Part shown: positions 46,401 to 59,749 of the stretch, one piece after another
Layout of the letters: the number at the start of each line of letters is the position of its first letter
Numbering within the stretch: the stretch's first letter is position 1
Source: Cryptomeria japonica
Lineage: Eukaryota; Streptophyta; Pinopsida; Cupressales; Cupressaceae
Direction of reading: 5' to 3'
Assembly: GCF_030272615.1 (NCBI RefSeq)
Contig: NC_081407.1
Span: forward strand, 380,949,179 to 381,013,178
DNA length: 64,000 nt
Translations under genes and position numbers: made by a program
Notes under the pieces: generated by a model
Seen by the model: the letters and a program-made list of their open reading frames with translations, nothing else
What the model was told of the DNA's origin: nothing
Database searches by the model: none

Positions 46401-47025
46401 TCGCATCCAAGTTGTAAGATGAAAAATTTGCTTTGTCGAGTTGATTTTTTATTTGATGAACTTGGATATGATTTGTGTAGATTTCATTGATGTCAATATG
46501 GGTTGGATTGATTTGTGTTTCCTGCTAGGGATCCTAATATATGTTACAATATGGGTATTTGATTTGATTTCTTGATATGGGTTACGATATAGATTCCCAA
46601 TATGAATTGCTTGATAGTTTAATTTCTGATATGATGCTTGATATGGTGTCTGACATGATGCCTGATATGATGTTCTGGATATTGATATGATTGGATTGGA
46701 TTGATATGTGCTCTTTGAACGTAATTGATTCTTGATATGAGGCTGATCTCGAGGATTGATAGATGGACTTTGATATTAAATTCTTGATGTGATTGATATG
46801 TTCTTGATTGATCAGATAAATTTGTTTTAATAGTTTGATTTGATTGGGGACTGATGGTGGATATGCTTTGATTTGCAAGTTGATTTGGGTGTGTTGCAGT
46901 CTCGGGAGAGATTCCCGAAGACATAGAGATTGATTCCACGCTTATCACATGTGGACAAAGACATTATCGAGAGATGTGGATTATCATCTCTATTGGATAT
47001 GCCCTAGTATACGATTAACTAGGGT

Positions 47026-48599
47026 ATGATGATAGCTTTGGCAGAGAGGTGGCATAGCGACACCAACACCTTCCATCTGGAAACAAGGGAGATGATGGTG
47101 ATGTCTGAGGATATGTATAGGATCTTGTGGATTCGTGTTGTTGGTGACCTTCCATATGAGCATACTAAGGAGGGTGGTACTGAGGCTTTCCGACGGGTAT
47201 TATAGGATGAGTGGATTAGTGGATACGAGATCCAGTGGTAGGAAATAGCAGATAGTTATGCACCATTGCCTTCTATTCTTGCAAGTTTTATTGGAGGTTT
47301 TCTATGTCTTGACCGTAGGTCAAAGGGACTGGTTGTGGGCTGGGGGTTAGTGTTGGAGGATATGGTGACAAAGGGTAGGAGATTTGTTTGGGGTTCATGC
47401 ATGATAGCCCACCTGTACAGGGAGCTCCATCAGGTGGTGTATCGGGGATACACCAATCTATCAGTAGGGGATGCATTGCTACAGGTGTGGGCCTGGGAGC
47501 ACATATTGGTTACGTGGCCACTAGCAGACAAAGACAAACTAGTCGTTCGCCCCTATGTATTTACGTACATAGGTGTTGTTGTCCAACGTAAGCTAGCAAA
47601 CTAGAGTATTGGCACTGAGTATTAGATGATTTGGATATGGTCATCTGGAGGTTGTATCTGGATTGTGAGGCCGGATTCGAGCACACATGAAAGATGCCAT
47701 ATACTTTTTCGTCATGATTTTTTATTAGTTGGATGCCTTTCATCATTGAGAGGTTCTTACATGGCAAGGTATACCAACAATATGGTCGTCAACGAGGTAT
47801 GCCACAGGGAGCTTTCTTATACGCCCGTCACCAGTAGGATGTGTCGGAGTGGGGTCCTACCATCTCTTTTGACATAGTTGTAACAGAGTATATGAGCCTG
47901 GGTGTATAGACGTGGGATTATGTCACTGGGTTTATTGATGTTGGTATGATAGTGGAGTATTCACAATTTTGGATATCCCATGTAGTGCCACGATTGTTCG
48001 ATCCAGCTGAGCCAGTGCCACCCTTCAATGATGAGGAGGAGGATAGACCACAGGGCCATGAAGGGAAGAGATGCAGGGATGATGATGAGGGAGATGATGA
48101 GAAGGAGGTTGCTGGTGATGGTGGTTGTGTTGTTGTAAGAGTTATCCAGGAGACAAGGATGGCAAGTTAGAGGAGGAGATCAAAGATCCTCCCTCCACTA
48201 GTTACATAGACAGGGGAAACAAGTACATCTTCTCAGGCTCCTAGTCAGATTTGTGTGCCCTTGCAGTAGCCGGATGCACAAATTGGGGCATTATAGGTCT
48301 TTGTTCAACGGTTATAGGTATAGGTGGCACAAAAACAAAGCCAAATTGTAGCATAACAGAGACAGATTTCCTAGCTGCAGATAGAGAGGGATACTACACT
48401 AGAGCGATAGGGTCAAGCAAAGGCCTTGGCTGATAGTTTAGATAGAGTAGTAGTAGGAGCCCCTCTTAGAGACACTTTGAGAGAGATCCAGTACTCGGCC
48501 AAAGAGGTCAAGTACTATAGGTGATTATATGAGGATTTGGTCCCTAGAGAGCATAGAGCACCGATCTTTGCAGTTGTGGCTGCAACCAGATCAGGATGA
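47026..48599 (+). pseudogene. Antisense ORF with plant mobile domain (PMD, PF10536-like)
   Basis: Plus-strand coding region opposite to gag-pol. It opens with MMIALAERWHSDTNTFHL, EMMVMSEDMYRIL and VVGDLPYE, the N-terminal PMD pattern (ERW...THTFHL...GEMT.TL.D). It then reads LASFIGG and LLQVWAWEHI, the domain's conserved LLQ.WAWER core. After a frame change near 47600 come FLHGKVYQQYGRQRGMP and SEWGP, then an acidic tail (FNDEEEDRPQGHEGKRCRDDDEGDDEKE near 48030-48110) and a probable coiled C terminus ending near 48599 (VKYYR, LYEDLVPREHR). TAGs at 47203 and 47239 and other stops make it a pseudogene. PMD proteins such as MAIN and MAIL1 act in nuclear genome maintenance and silencing in plants; PMDs are also known in transposons. 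Extra ORFs are common in Tat elements, so this is best read as an element accessory gene. Confidence 0.8.
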
Positions 48600-50531
48600 A
48601 GTCACACCAGAACTGACAATAGGGGTGTGATAGGGCCATTACAATGAGACCCGCCTTAAAGAGATCCTGGGGCATGAACATCTGGTGGTCATATTGGTGC
48701 TATGAGACCTTCTACATATGGATGTAGCCATGCCTACTTGTACCATTTGTGATATAGATCATTCCTTTTTATGTATCTCATATACAGATATGATATTATT
48801 TGTATACTTGACCTTGATTTGAGATTTATGTGAGATGAGACAATGATTTTTGTTGGTTCCACATGTGATGCTTATTCATGATGATGTGTTTTTTAATATG
48901 ATGATGCTTATGGATGTCATGATTTCTATTTATATGCTTGCAGACGTTTATATGTGATGATTCATGTTCATGAATGCATATGATATTGTGACTTATTTGA
49001 CGATGATCCTACATGGTTCTTTTGATATATGTATGATGATTTTTAGATGTTTTATGTGCATGTCTACAGGATTTTATGGTTATGGATGCAAGTGGTGTTA
49101 ATGCAGTGTGTTCTTTCTATTTGATAAGTGATTTTATGATGATGTGATCTATATGTTTTGAAGGTGATATATCCTTATATGATGAGTTTATGATGATGTA
49201 CAATGTGATGTATTTTCCTATGGATGAATGCTTATATGTTTTTATGTGATGTATGGATGTATGATGATGTTATGATGCAAATACCCTTAATGTTATGGAT
49301 AAATGATACTTATGTACTAATGTGATGATGGACGTGCATTTATGCATATGTGGCTATAATGATAATGGATAAGTGTTGTATGAAGGATAAATGCAATCTA
49401 TATGGTATGTAATGAAATACAATGTTTTTTCAATTAATGTAATGATTAAAATTATATGAAACTAAATGTCAAGATAACGATATGGAATCCATATTAACCA
49501 TGCAAGTGTAAGAATATAACATTGTCATTCCATTGGTCAATTGTCTGTGCTCTTTTTGTCATCACCGAGCTCTTGAAATGTTGTAAGTTAGTACAAACAT
49601 CAATGGTATAATTGAACCATGATGACCTCAGTACAACTTACATGGATTTTGATATTGCAAAATGACACAAGCGTCAAGGTATATGTGAACCAAGATGACC
49701 TGAGTGTTGTTTGCATAAAACAGACAAGAGTCGACCATTGAGTATATACAAATGTGAAATGTCTTCAATGATACGTTTCCAATCATGTCTTGGGAAAAAT
49801 TTGCACAGTACTAATGATCGACTTACAGATAGAAAACAAAGAAAAATATTAGACCCCTTCCTTGCTTCTCTAGTTCTACACATCCTTGAGTTTCTCCAGA
49901 GATATGATAATCCAAAAATTAAGATACAAATAGTCAAATCTTATGCTAAAGTAATCAAACCATGATTCATAATAGATCATCCATTGTGTGTCATTTTGTA
50001 CTGATTAGGAAATTGAGTATGATGATTGGTTTGAAATGTGTTTTTGTTTGTTCCATGTTGTCTTGTGTTTGGATTCGATTGTTTTGATGCTCATCAGTGA
50101 GTTTCATGATCTTTATCTGCGAGATATGTCTATGTTCATGCAGTTGTTGTTTTTTTGAAAACCAAAAGGTGAATTTTGCCCCCAACGAAGCCAAGATTTT
50201 TGCCCTCAGCCCTGGGCACAACTGTTGATATGGATATATACATTGATTACCAAGCCATGGCGATATATTATATGGGTAAATTGTTGTAGACAATGAAGGA
50301 CAATGACTACACTAAGTGTGTCCAAGATTAAACTGCATTAAATAGATGTGTCGATTGATGGCCTAGATGGAAAAGGGTATGATATATGTATTGATAGATA
50401 GAATTCTAATCTATCACAAATAGCATCTGTTGCCAAGTTTTCACTACTTTCTTTTATTACACTTTTTTATTTTTATAATATTTTTGTATTATTCTTGATT
50501 TTTTCTTTTGCTTTTCCATGCATTGGATGAC
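48600..50531. other. Tat 3' region without supported coding
   Basis: No gene seen. 48750-49400 is enriched in loosely repeated ATGATG/TATGATGA phrases on the plus strand. Short minus frames near 49674-50293 have no recognisable domain. It probably separates the convergent ends of pol and the antisense ORF. Confidence 0.5.
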
Positions 50532-53500
50532 TCAAGTGTAAAACTTATTGAGATGAATTTTGTTGATAGGTTCATCAAATATGTCTCCTTCTGATGTACA
50601 TAACTGATATGCCCCTGATCCATAGGCTGATATGATGACAAAAGGACCCAACCAGTTTGGTTCAAACTTGCCTTTCTTTTCTCGATCCTATTGATTGTGG
50701 GGATTTTCCTTCAATGCTAAGTCACCAATTTGAAATGCCCTTGGTTTTACTCTATGGTTGTAGCTCCTACACATGCATTATTGGTATGCTTTGAAGTGAT
50801 TAAAATCATGTTGATGGCATTCATCCAGCAACTCTAATTCTTGCAGTCAGTTTACTCTGTACTCCTCATCCGGAATGAGTCCTTTCAGTGATAAGTGATG
50901 GATTTTCAACCTCATTGGGTAAAATGGCCTATGATCCATATACTAGTGAGTATGGTGTGGCTCATGTAGGTGTGTGGATGCTGGTTTGGTATGCCCATAA
51001 GGCGGGATTCAACTGAATATGCCAATCATGACCAACATCATTCAGTGCTTTCTTTAGGATTTTCATAATAGTATTGTTTGAAGCCTTTGTTTGGCCATTC
51101 CCCTTACGATAATAAGGTATGGAGAAGTGATGCTAGATACAAAATTTGTCACAAACTTCTTGTACATCTTGATTTTTGAAGGGTCCACCATTATCAGTGA
51201 TAATGGAGTTGGGGATGCAATACCGACAAATAAGATACTTTAGAATGAAGAAAGATATTTGCTTGTCGATAACAGTAGTTAATGGAACAACCTCAATCTA
51301 TTTTGTCAAATACTCAGCCATTGGATGAGGAGGGATGAATCTTACCCATGAGGTCAAGTCCCCACTAACAAAAGGCCATGATGTAGTGAATGGTTGCAGC
51401 TCCTGTGTCGATGCAAGTTTTCAGGCATTTTCTAGCAAATTTGTAGGATTATTTTTTCATGGTTGGCCAATAATACCCCATCCTTAGAATTCTCTTGGCT
51501 AGAGTAGGACCACTTTAATGTGTTCCACAAATACCTTCATGAAGTTCTTGTAAGGTATTTTTTAGATTCGTTATGATCGAGACACCGAAAGAGAGTATCA
51601 TCAAGACCTCGTCTAAAAAGTGTATTGTTAGTTAGGGTGTAACGAGCTGCTTGATGTATAAAGTTGCATTCTTGGTTTCTAGACAAATATGGTGGAAGGG
51701 TAGTATCTTTTAGGTATGAGTAGATCTTTCCATAGAGTGGTGAGTCAAAATCGACTAGGTGGAATATGACCTGGGATTCAGGATTATCGTGGGCAGGGAA
51801 AAATAATTTATCCACCAAGAACTCATAATAACTCTATCTTTCTGGTATTTGTGGGAGTGATGCAATAGTTGCCATGGCATCTACAACTTTGTTATCCAGC
51901 CTGGGGGTTTGTTTGAATTTGATATCCACAAAGTATTTCTTGAAGTCGTCCACCATTATTTTATATGGCATCAGCTTGTCATCCTTTGTTTGATAGCCAT
52001 CATTGACCTTATTGATGACTAATTGAGAGTCACCAAAGACTTATAATTATGTGATCTTCCATTCTACTACTACTTTGATTCCTGTTATCAAGGATTTGTA
52101 TTCAACTATGTTGTTTGTGCAAGGGAACATTAACCTGTAATATCTTGGGATGATGTGTCCTTGTGGAGTGACGAATAGGATGTCGACACCTGAACCATGT
52201 TGTGTGTATGATCCATCAAAGTATAAAACCCATGGTTGTGTTGTGACTATGAGAACATTTGTGTTAGTAAATTCAACATGCATTGGATGATTGTCTTGTA
52301 ATGAGGCTTCTGCTAACTAATCTTCTATAGCTTGACCTTTGATTGCTCTTTTGTTTGTATAGTGAATGTCAAACTCACTCAAGATCATCACCCATTTATC
52401 TAGTCTTCCTATTAAAGAAGCTTTGTTGAGTAGATACTTTAATGGGTCTATTTTTGCTATTAGCTTGATTGTGGGAGCTATCATATAGTGTTGAAACTTT
52501 TGGGAAGCGAACACCACAACTAAACAAGTTTTTTCAATGAAGGTATAGTTGAGCTCATATCCATTCAATGTTCTGTTGATGTACTAAATTGCTCTTTCTT
52601 TTCCTGTTGAATCTTCGTGTGCTAATAAAGCTCCTAAAGATACCTCCATGACTGATATGTAGAGAAGTAGAGGTATGTATGCGATCTACGGCACCAATAT
52701 GGGGGGATTCATTGGGTACTGCTTTAATTGATGGAATGATTTTGCACATTTGTCTTCCCATCTGAAAGGAACATTCTTGTGGAGTAGGTGAGTGAAAGGG
52801 AGGCACTTGTCAGCTAGTTGAGCAATGAATCTTCTGATGGATTGTAGTTGTCCCTGTAGAGATCTTAGCTGACTGATATTTTTAGGAGGTGGCATCTTCA
52901 TGATTGCTTGTTATTTTGCATGATCTACCTCAATGCCTTTATTTGATACTATGTATCCCAATAGTTTTTCGGATGTTACATCGAAGAAACTTTTTTGGGT
53001 TCAGTTGCACATTAAATTGTTCTAGCCTTTGAAAGATTTTGTCAAGAATCTCCAGATGTCCTTCTCTTGTGAATGATTTAGCTAATAGTTCATCTACATA
53101 GTCTTCCATGAATGTGTGCATCATATCATCAAAGATTGTGGTCATAGCTCTTTGATAGGTTGCTCTTGCATTCTTTAAACCAAAACACATGTCATTCCAG
53201 CAGTAGGTACCCCATGAACATGTAAATGTTGTTTTATTTTGGTCTTCTAGGGCTATTTTTATTTGATTATAGCCTAATAAACCATCCATAAGTGATAACA
53301 TGGCATGTCCAGCTGTTAAATCTATAATTATATTGATGTTGGGTAAAAGAAAATTATCCTTAGGGAAAGCCTTATTCAGATCTCTAACGTCAGTGCATAT
53401 CCTAATACTTTTGTCTGGTTTTGAAATAGGTACTATGTTAGAGATCCACTCGGCATAGTCGACTGGTTGGATGAAACCGACATCCAGCAGTTTCTTTAGT

Positions 53501-55740
53501 TCTTCTTTGACTAGCAATGCCACATGTGGATTCATTTTTCTCATCTTTTGTTTGACAGGTTTGGCTCCTGGAGCTATGGATAAATGGTGCATGATCAAGT
53601 TTGGATCTATCCCTGGCATATTTGCATACGACCAGGCAAAGTTGATTTGTTTTTCTTTGAAAAAATTTGTGAAACTTGGTTTCTCTTTATCTGTTAAGGA
53701 TGTCGTCAGATGCAATGTCTTTGCTATCTTTGTTGTGTTGATGTTTATTGATTGTGTTGGCTCAATAAATTTTGGTGATCTCTCCTGATAGTGCTTAGGA
53801 AGAGTATCAATTCTTTCATCCGTCAGTGCCTCAAAGAGGTTTTCATGACTAGATATGTCCTTTCTTTTTACTTTTTTCGTTATCTAATACTATCACTAGA
53901 TGGTTTTCACCATTAGATCTTTTTTGTGTTTTATTTGTTTTGCGACTTAAAGACTTGGCACTCCGCTGGTTGAAGATATCGTCATGAGTTTCACTGGTGG
54001 ATCATGTTTTAGGGTTCACTGGGCAGAGGTAATGGAAAATAGTGTCATCATCTAGAAAGATAGGTATATTGAGTTGTTCAGGTTGTTCCTAGTCTATGAG
54101 TTCAGGATATAAGAGGGGTAAGGAATTGTTAGGTGGATTAAGGTCTAATTCTATAAGGGTCATGATACAGACATTGTTAAAGTTATCAACAAGATCAAGG
54201 CCTATGATGGTGCTCTCCTCAGGATTGTCCATCTCGTATTGGATCTGCTCGTTCTCACTAGCATCATAGATATGTTGTGGTCCAAATTTAAATGATCAAG
54301 ACCCTCAACCTTATCCTTTGCAAAGTATGGGCGTATAGGTATGAACCACGTCTATATCAATGTTCAATTACATCAGAATAAGTATCCCACTCCCATTCAT
54401 TTGAGTCTATGTCAGACTTGTCCTGTAGTTTATGGAATTACTCATAGAAATTTTGAGTTATTGTTGCTTTCCTGATGGCAAATTGTTTTTGTCATTGTGT
54501 ACATTCCTCATTTTATCACTTTTGGATTACTTTTTCTGCCTCTTGTTGTTGTGCTATTTCCTATTTCTTTTGTTGTCGCCATGTGGATTCTTGTTGTTGA
54601 TTATGTTGCCATGTGGACTTTTGTTGTTGATTTTGTTGATCAAGTTGATGTTGATGTTGTCCATATCCTAGTCCAGATTTTCCTTGGAAAATTGTGAGTA
54701 TGGTTGAATTGGTTCTATGATACCCTCTTGTTGTTTGCCGATAGGACCTTTTCTCGCATATCCCATACTTTGCATGATTCTCATTGCCATATTGCTCTAT
54801 TGGGATTATGACACTTAACATTGTTGCTCGTGTGTCTATCTCATCCTTTTATAACTAGTTCAAGACATCTTTGTGTTTTGTTTCATTTGCTAATGTTCCT
54901 GCTTGGATAAACATAACATCAAAGAGTTTGATGGGTTGTGAATATTTTTGCTTGGATGTTGATGGTTGGCCATGAGACCTTGGTGAAGGTGAAATTGGAA
55001 ATTTTGGTAGACATAAGGATGGTTCAAAAGAGTATTCTCCCATGCCTTTGTCCTTTAACTTCAATTTTTTCTCAAAATCTATGGATAGAGAGTTGAGTTG
55101 GTCTTTACTATTTGATGATGTGGAAGCGAGAGCTTCCCTGTTGTGTGGTAAGAGAACATTTTGTGTTGCTTTGAGATTATTGCAATACTAAAAAGGATTA
55201 GTGTCTGCTAAGATGGAAATCTCTTGTCCATCGTATGATAATTTTAGGCATTGGTGGTATGTAGATGGTACTGCCTGCATTTCATGAATCCACAGACAAC
55301 CCATATTATGTTGTAAGTCAAGTCTATGTCCAAGACTTCACATAGAGTGTCCCTTTGAACGGGTCCTACTTGAATGGGTAATACCATGAGCCCTTTAGAT
55401 GATCTTTCTTTGTCATCATATGCTTTTATTGTTATCTTTTTCCTGGGATCAATGGTTATTTTTGAGAAACCCAATGCACAGATAAGTTTTATAGTACAAA
55501 TATTTAGACCGGCTCCTCCAGCTATTAGTACATGTTTAACTCGATGTTTATAGACCTGGACTTCAATATAGACTGGAGTATTATGTGGATGACTCAAAGA
55601 GACGTTATCATATTTTAAAAATAATAGATTATGAGGCATGGTTAAATGCCCCACCATGGCTTGGAATTGATCAATATCTAGGTTATTTGGAACTGTAGTG
55701 TCAACAAGAGCTCTTTCTAGAATATCCTTGTGTGCTAATG
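50532..55740 (-). pseudogene. Tat pol: protease, RT, two RNase H domains, integrase
   Basis: Protease 55657-55244: the active-site stretch reads VLIAGGAGLN where an Asp is expected before the glycines. RT 53580-52940: DVRDLNKAFPKDNF, YNQIKIAL, FGLKNARATYQRAM and a catalytic box YVDE instead of YVDD. Ty3-type RNase H 52901-52317: EKTCLVVVFASQKFQHY, GRLDKW, EFDIHY. Second (archaeal-type) RNase H 52283-52047: WVLYFDGSYTQHGSG, NIVEYKSLI. Integrase 51820-50532: zinc-binding region lead-in, ITDNGGPF, the G-N-G-Q-T-K-A-S stretch, and a GPY-like end WLGPF...GAYQL, with stop TGA at 50532-50534. Frameshifts and stops throughout, several being TAG for Gln. Inactive. Confidence 0.88.
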
Positions 55741-55789
55741 AGATTTTGAGAAGCTCTAATATTCATATGTGGGCTAGTTTTTTCTGCAA

Positions 55790-56539
55790 TTGATTTACCA
55801 AGTTGTATTACTTTTTCAGAGGAGAGGATGCTTTGGAAGTGCTTCCTTTAAAAACATACTTAGATTGGGCCCATGTAGTCACATTTACCGGGACTTGCTC
55901 TTGCCTATCCTTGATTTTAATGACATTGATTTGGTTGTTACATGTTGAGATGTGATTGATGACGTTGTTGTACACATGATTTATACGGCCTCCCTTGTTG
56001 TTGGAGGATGATGATTCTCCTTTGTCATAATTAGGAAGTGGATTCTTGAATGCTTCATGCTCATCATTGGTTTTATTTCCATCTACTGTTATATTGCCTT
56101 TGTCTAGTAAATCTTGAACCAAGTTATTCAATCTTAGGCAATCATTTGTTTGATGACATTTGCTTCGATGATACTCACAATGATGTGTGTCATTCCACCA
56201 TGGTGGTTTGACTTGTGGTTCAAAATCTCTCGTATTCAATAATGTGATGAGTTTGCTTGACAAATTTTCCTTGAATGTTGATTCAAGTGATTGCCCTGAA
56301 GGTGTAAATTTCCTCCGATATGGTACAGGGGATGGTTTTGGTTTGATATTTTTTGAATTGTTGACTGGTGTAGTTTCCGATAAGTTCAATATTGGTTATT
56401 TGGGTTTTACATTATGAATGTCGACTACACCATCATTGACTATGTTCTTGTTTCTCGTCTAGAATTTGGATTTGTTAGCGTTGTTATTGTTATTGTTATT
56501 GTTATTGTTATTGTTATTGTTATTGTTATTGTTCTTGTT

Positions 56540-56636
<97 letters not shown>

Positions 56637-57629
56637 GAAATATTGGTACCTTCTTTAGATAATTTCAAGGTTCCCCTTTTGATCAAGGTTTCTTCTATTT
56701 TGGTACCATTAACGATCAATTTTTGAAACTAGGTGGACATTGCAATTGGAGTTGATAACTCATTTCGCTACCAAGATTGTCCATAAATATCTCCATCCTT
56801 TCCATTTCAGGTACCATGCGAGGGTATCTAGAAATCAATCATATCCATCTTTGAAGGAATTTCATGAATGGTTCATTGTTTTTCTATTTGGTATTGCAAA
56901 GATCAAGCATGGTTATCTCATGTTGGATATTGTAAGAGTATTGTGATACAAATTTGTTTACCGACTCTTCAAATGATTTTAGGGTTAGTGCGAGTTTTGA
57001 GAGCCATTCCATAGTTTGTCCCCCTAGACTTCATGGAAACAATATCATCATATAAGTGTCATTATGTGTGAATTCTAAACTCATGGCGCAAAAATCCCTT
57101 ACATGATCTTGGGGGTTAGTTACGCCATTATACTTGTCATATTTGGGAATGTCGCAATTGGGTGGAAATGGTATCATGTTCAAACTTCTATCGAAAGGTT
57201 AGTGGCATATATTGTCCAAAAAATATCTTTTTTGTTGTACCTTGTTGCATGTCTTGCATCTGTTGTTGAAGATCTTGGATTTGTTGTGTCAATGTGTTCA
57301 AGGGCTAGTCATCATCTTGGTTATTATGGTGATGCCTTCTTGGCTCTTCTCTTGTCTCGTGATGTGTTCTTGGTTATTCATTATTGTCATGGTCATTGGT
57401 ATCATAGTTGTATACTCTTGGCTCTTCTTGTGTTTCCTGATTCAGTTGGTCCATATCAAAATAGACAAGGACCTTAATGCCTTTGCTTGTTAGCATGAGA
57501 AAGTATTTTTGCTTGTCAGACTCTATAAGTTTTTTGGAAACCAGGGTTTTCTTGAGCCGCTTGAATGAGTTCCTCAGTTACTTCATCTTCACTATCAGAA
57601 AATAAGGGGTTTGTTATCCTAGATCCCAT
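55790..57629 (-). pseudogene. Tat gag with zinc-finger-like region
   Basis: ATG at 57627-57629 (MGSRITNPLFSDSEDEV). Retrotransposon gag core near 57180-56800 (YDKYNGVTNPQDHVRDF, GGQTMEWLSKL, FEESVNKFVSQY, EPFMKFLQRW), then KLIVNGTKIEETLIKRG. A poly-Asn stretch follows (56476-56636), and a zinc-finger-like YHRSKCHQTNDC motif near 56190-56140, the CxxHx5HxxxxC form typical of Tat/Ogre gag. The C terminus ends near 55808 in a Lys-rich tail. Stops and frame changes lie in the N-terminal third and at 56459. A Q/N-rich linker between start and core may have been original. Confidence 0.82.
56476..56636 (-). repeat. In-frame AAC/AAT microsatellite encoding poly-Asn in gag
   Basis: On the coding (minus) strand about 35 AAC triplets, then about a dozen AACAAT hexamers, giving some 51 Asn with one Lys. 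The tract lies between the gag core and the zinc-finger-like motif and is in the gag frame on its upstream side. The three-base unit means length changes do not break the frame. Confidence 0.9.
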
Positions 57630-58423
57630 GATCAATTGTGATTGTAGTTCTTGTTCTCTACATTTTTTAGCGCAAGTTACAACTAGCATGTGAATTAGCT
57701 ATGTATAACTTGCTTCAATAAGTGATTGGATCCTCGGGTAGATAAGCCAAATTTATATTTCCTCCTTTGTTGACATGTTGTTATAGTGTCAATCTTTGTG
57801 AGAAAGCATGTGTTTTCAAGGATTTCTCGTCAAACTAAGTCCCACGACCGCATGAGTAAGTCTGAAATTGGTATAGGAATGTCTGATGTTTTAGAAAAAG
57901 TTTGCGGTTTATGTAAAGAAACTTTCTTCTATTTAAGATTGTCTCTTTACTAGACCTCTTTCTCTTCAAATTAGTTTTCTAACGAAGATTATTCTTCTTT
58001 AAGTGTTGAGCGGTGGCCATACAAGTGATCAAAGTTTCCTGTTTTGGATAGGTTGGTTTGAGAATAAATACTTTATTTTGATATCCAAGCTTACTAAGTC
58101 AAATAGAGGATTTTGATATCCCCCTTTTGATATGACTAAGCATGTCAAAGGATGTGATGAAGTTTCTGGATGAAGGATGAAATATCTTGATTTAGAAACT
58201 AAATTGTTTTGACCAACTTGGATAATCTAGCTAAGTATTTGATGTTGGTTTTGATTGAACTTTGAAACTAAGATCACTAGTTGATATCCTCTAATTTTTC
58301 TTGAAGAAAACATGTCTGTGATACTTGGATCTGAGAGAAGAGCTAAAAGGATATCTAAAAAGGATGTCAATTTTTTGAAAAAGTAGATAACTTGCTCTTT
58401 GTTTGAGACCAATTTTCAGACTA

Positions 58424-58745
58424 TGCGCTAAAATAGGTAGGGTAAGCACTAAATGATGAGTTAAATGCCCTACTTTGAGTTTCTAATGCGCTAAGTTGTC
58501 CTTCATATGCGCTAATATTTGTTGCCTATGCGCTAAGTTGTCCTTCATATGCGCTAATATTTGTTGCCTATGCGCTAATTGGTGTTTTTTATTGTTGAAA
58601 TTATGAAAATTATTTTGGGACTCGTGCATTATTGTTTGGTCTGGATGCACTATTGTTTGGCTCCTAAGAACTACTAAATGAGTAGTATGCGCTAAACTAG
58701 TTTTTGAATGCGCTAATATAAATTGTTGACGCACTAAGTTGTCCT
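58424..58745 (+). repeat. TGCGCTAA motif array with a 50-base tandem duplication
   Basis: About ten copies of TATGCGCTAA or variants (GCACTAA, ATGCACTATTG). A nearly exact tandem of about 50 bases (TATGCGCTAAGTTGTCCTTC then ATATGCGCTAATATTTGTTGCC) occurs twice at 58490-58585, so this part expanded recently. Confidence 0.85.
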
Positions 58746-59749
58746 AATTTTGATAATTTTTTACAATTTCACTTGTGTTTGTGAAAATTTTGTTTTGTGA
58801 TGGATTATCTTCTAAAAATAATCTGAAAATACAGTAGCAAGCAAAAAGACAGTTTGCATAATCTAAACAATGAGTGTATGTTCAATATGATCTTTTTGAA
58901 TCCCTATTTGTTTTCATTGGTTTGAACAAGAAATACACATCAAGAAGACTCTCTTAATCTCAAAGGTCATTTAAAATATCAATAGCCCACACTTGATACT
59001 CCGTCATCTCAAACAACCCTATCACACCCTAAGGTGCGTTCATTTTTTTGCCTTTTGCCAGAAGTTGACCCAAAGAGAATTGCTTCTCAATTGGATCGTT
59101 TTCTTGGGAGATTTATAGTGAGTGTCTTGGGGACGGATTCTTCCCCACCCTTGCACTATGATATTAGAAATGTTTGGCTAACTGACTCGACGAGGTTTCT
59201 ACTTATAAATATTTTAGTAAGGCTTTTGTTTGGTCTTCAGTGATAAACTCCCTCGGGAGGCTTCCCAACCTTTAGAACAAATGCTTTACGTATCTCAAGG
59301 ATACTGGGGGAAGGCTAATCGTTGAGAAAAACTGTTGAACATGATTTTCACCACATCAACATTTGATTATAGTGGGTTGGAATAATTGGTGTTAGTCGTT
59401 CCCCTCTCACCAACCTTATCGGCTTCTTGGGAGGGTAGACCTGCTAAAGGATTTATCTTACTTGCAAAAATTGAAAGAAAGCAAGTAAAATGATATGTTT
59501 GGCTTTTTGATCACCCAATTAAGGGGAGAGCATATACCTGTTACATTCGATTCATGAAAGACACTCTTTCTTTTTAACCAAATATCGCGATGTTATCTAA
59601 ATGCTACTTTGGAAATTTTGTTCCAAAAGACATGGTGTTGATTTTATCCAAGATAGCAATTTATGAAAAGATAACAAATCTTGAACCTTGAAAATAAATC
59701 CTTGTCAACAAAATGAAATCATGTTTTAACAAAATGTCGACGTGGCTTT

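Noticed and set aside
46582-46948. Minus-strand frames rich in Ile, Ser, Asn and His near 46.6-46.9 kb
   Set aside because: They arise from loosely repeated TTGATATG phrases and overlap the region upstream of the antisense PMD ORF; no domain.
47288-47767. Minus-strand frames opposite the PMD ORF
   Set aside because: The conserved PMD pattern is on the plus strand; these are shadows.
56414-56726. Val- and Leu-repeat frames on the plus strand across 56470-56636
   Set aside because: Shadow translations of the GTT microsatellite; the meaningful reading is poly-Asn in gag on the minus strand.
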